Of a stretch of 64,000 nt of DNA, positions 63,593-64,000 are shown piece by piece. A program made the position numbers and the translations under genes. Location of the stretch: contig NZ_JACGWT010000002.1 of assembly GCF_014137855.1 (NCBI RefSeq), positions 248,001 to 312,000 on the forward strand, in the 5' to 3' direction. Source of the DNA: Microlunatus kandeliicorticis. Lineage in GTDB: Bacteria > Actinomycetota > Actinomycetes > Propionibacteriales > Propionibacteriaceae. Below the pieces are notes generated by a model. The model ran no database searches, had not been told where the DNA came from, and worked only from the letters and a program-made list of their open reading frames with translations. Position 1 is the stretch's first letter. The number at the start of each line of letters is the position of its first letter.

Positions 63593-63940
63593 ATGAGCAA
63601 ATACCGGATCAACGCGGCGGGCGTCTCCAAGACGCTCACCGCCACCTCGAACACCGCCGAGGGCTTCCAGACCGATCTGGCCCCGCTGGACGGCTACGTC
63701 CAGTCGGCCGCGTCGGCGTGCGGGAACAGCGGGGCGATCGTGCCCGCACTGCAGGCACTCTTCACCTACGAGGGCAAGGACCTCGAGGCGATGGCCCAGC
63801 AGATCAAGTCCTGCCTGAGCGGCGCGGCCCTGGCCACCACCGCCTACGTCCACGGCGACGAGCAGATGGTGCAGAACGCGCAGCGCAACGCCTCGCAGGC
63901 TCAGATGAGCACCATCCCGCCGCAGTGGCTCCCGCACTGA
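63593..63940 (+). CDS. DUF6507-like small helical protein
   Basis: A 115-residue protein of WXG100 size: SKYRINAAGVSKTLTATSNT, then TAYVHGDEQMVQNAQRNASQ. The N-terminal INAAGVSKTLT and the AxxTTAYVHGD end recall DUF6507 proteins of ESX loci. It has two cysteines. GGGGGA precedes ATG 63593, just after a hairpin. A likely substrate or partner of the secretion system. Confidence 0.6.
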   Translation: MSKYRINAAGVSKTLTATSNTAEGFQTDLAPLDGYVQSAASACGNSGAIVPALQALFTYEGKDLEAMAQQIKSCLSGAALATTAYVHGDEQMVQNAQRNASQAQMSTIPPQWLPH

Positions 63941-63981
63941 CGCACCCCGGGCTCCTTCGGTACTGAGAGGACGAGACAGTC

Positions 63982-64000
63982 ATGGCATCACCGATCAAGG
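63982..64000 (+). CDS. Start of the next gene (truncated by the window)
   Basis: ATG 63982 follows GAGAGGACGAGA and reads MASPIK before the window ends. It has the same strand and spacing as the preceding genes, so it is probably another gene of this operon. Only six codons are visible, and identity cannot be judged. Confidence 0.45.

Overview
This is a high-GC actinomycete chromosome segment that spans the replication origin. The order trxB-trxA ... parB-parA-rsmG-khpB(jag)-yidC-yidD-rnpA-rpmH / dnaA / oriC / dnaN-gnd, preceded by pcnA-DUF6049-murJ-sigM, matches the core known from mycobacteria and Streptomyces. GTG starts, leaderless promoters, a Tad pilus locus, a teichoic-acid-type exporter and a type VII secretion locus fit a Gram-positive actinobacterium, perhaps of the Propionibacteriales. 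That last placement is inference from gene content and is not proven here.

Layout. (1) 1-3.4 kb: a truncated DUF1048 gene, an unrecognised 425-residue protein and the replicative helicase gene dnaB. (2) 4.1-15.9 kb: a compact Tad/Flp pilus operon, all on the minus strand. It reads sigma-like factor, CpaB/RcpC-like SAF protein, CpaE-like ATPase, CpaF/TadA ATPase, TadB, TadC, Flp-like pilin, three TadE/TadG-type pseudopilins and a 1404-residue LysM-BTAD membrane regulator. It ends at a clear intrinsic terminator. (3) 16.8-21.2 kb: a DUF3592 protein, a polysaccharide or teichoic-acid ABC-2 exporter pair, a small conserved protein and an MFS transporter. (4) 21.2-37.9 kb: pcnA, a DUF6049 protein, a MurJ-pseudokinase fusion, sigM with an anti-sigma factor, a TagD-like cytidylyltransferase, trxB-trxA behind a SigR/SigH-type promoter, GNAT and aminotransferase genes, a D-Ala-D-Ala ligase-like gene, SURF1 and DUF3817. 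(5) 38.5-49.7 kb: the origin region proper, with two parS sites inside parA and oriC between dnaA and dnaN. (6) 49.8-64 kb: a type VII (ESX-like) secretion locus in the slot where recF-gyrB-gyrA would normally begin. It has an EspI-like ATPase, a tightly overlapping minus-strand operon (FHA/RDD protein, DUF6177, a jelly-roll membrane protein, EccD, MinD-like ATPase, EccC, a small protein, a second MinD-like ATPase) and a divergent set of WXG100-like small proteins that runs off the window.

How the parts work together. The centre carries replication initiation (DnaA, oriC, DnaN, DnaB), segregation (ParA/ParB/parS), RNA processing (RnpA, RsmG) and membrane insertion (YidC/YidD/KhpB). Around it are envelope functions: MurJ for lipid II export, the ABC exporter and TagD-like enzyme for a teichoic-acid-like polymer, the Tad pilus and the ESX-like system. 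The thioredoxin operon carries an oxidative-stress promoter. Degenerate REP-like palindromes (core GCTGAGCYTGTCGAAGC) fill three intergenic gaps. No tRNA, rRNA, CRISPR array or insertion sequence was seen.
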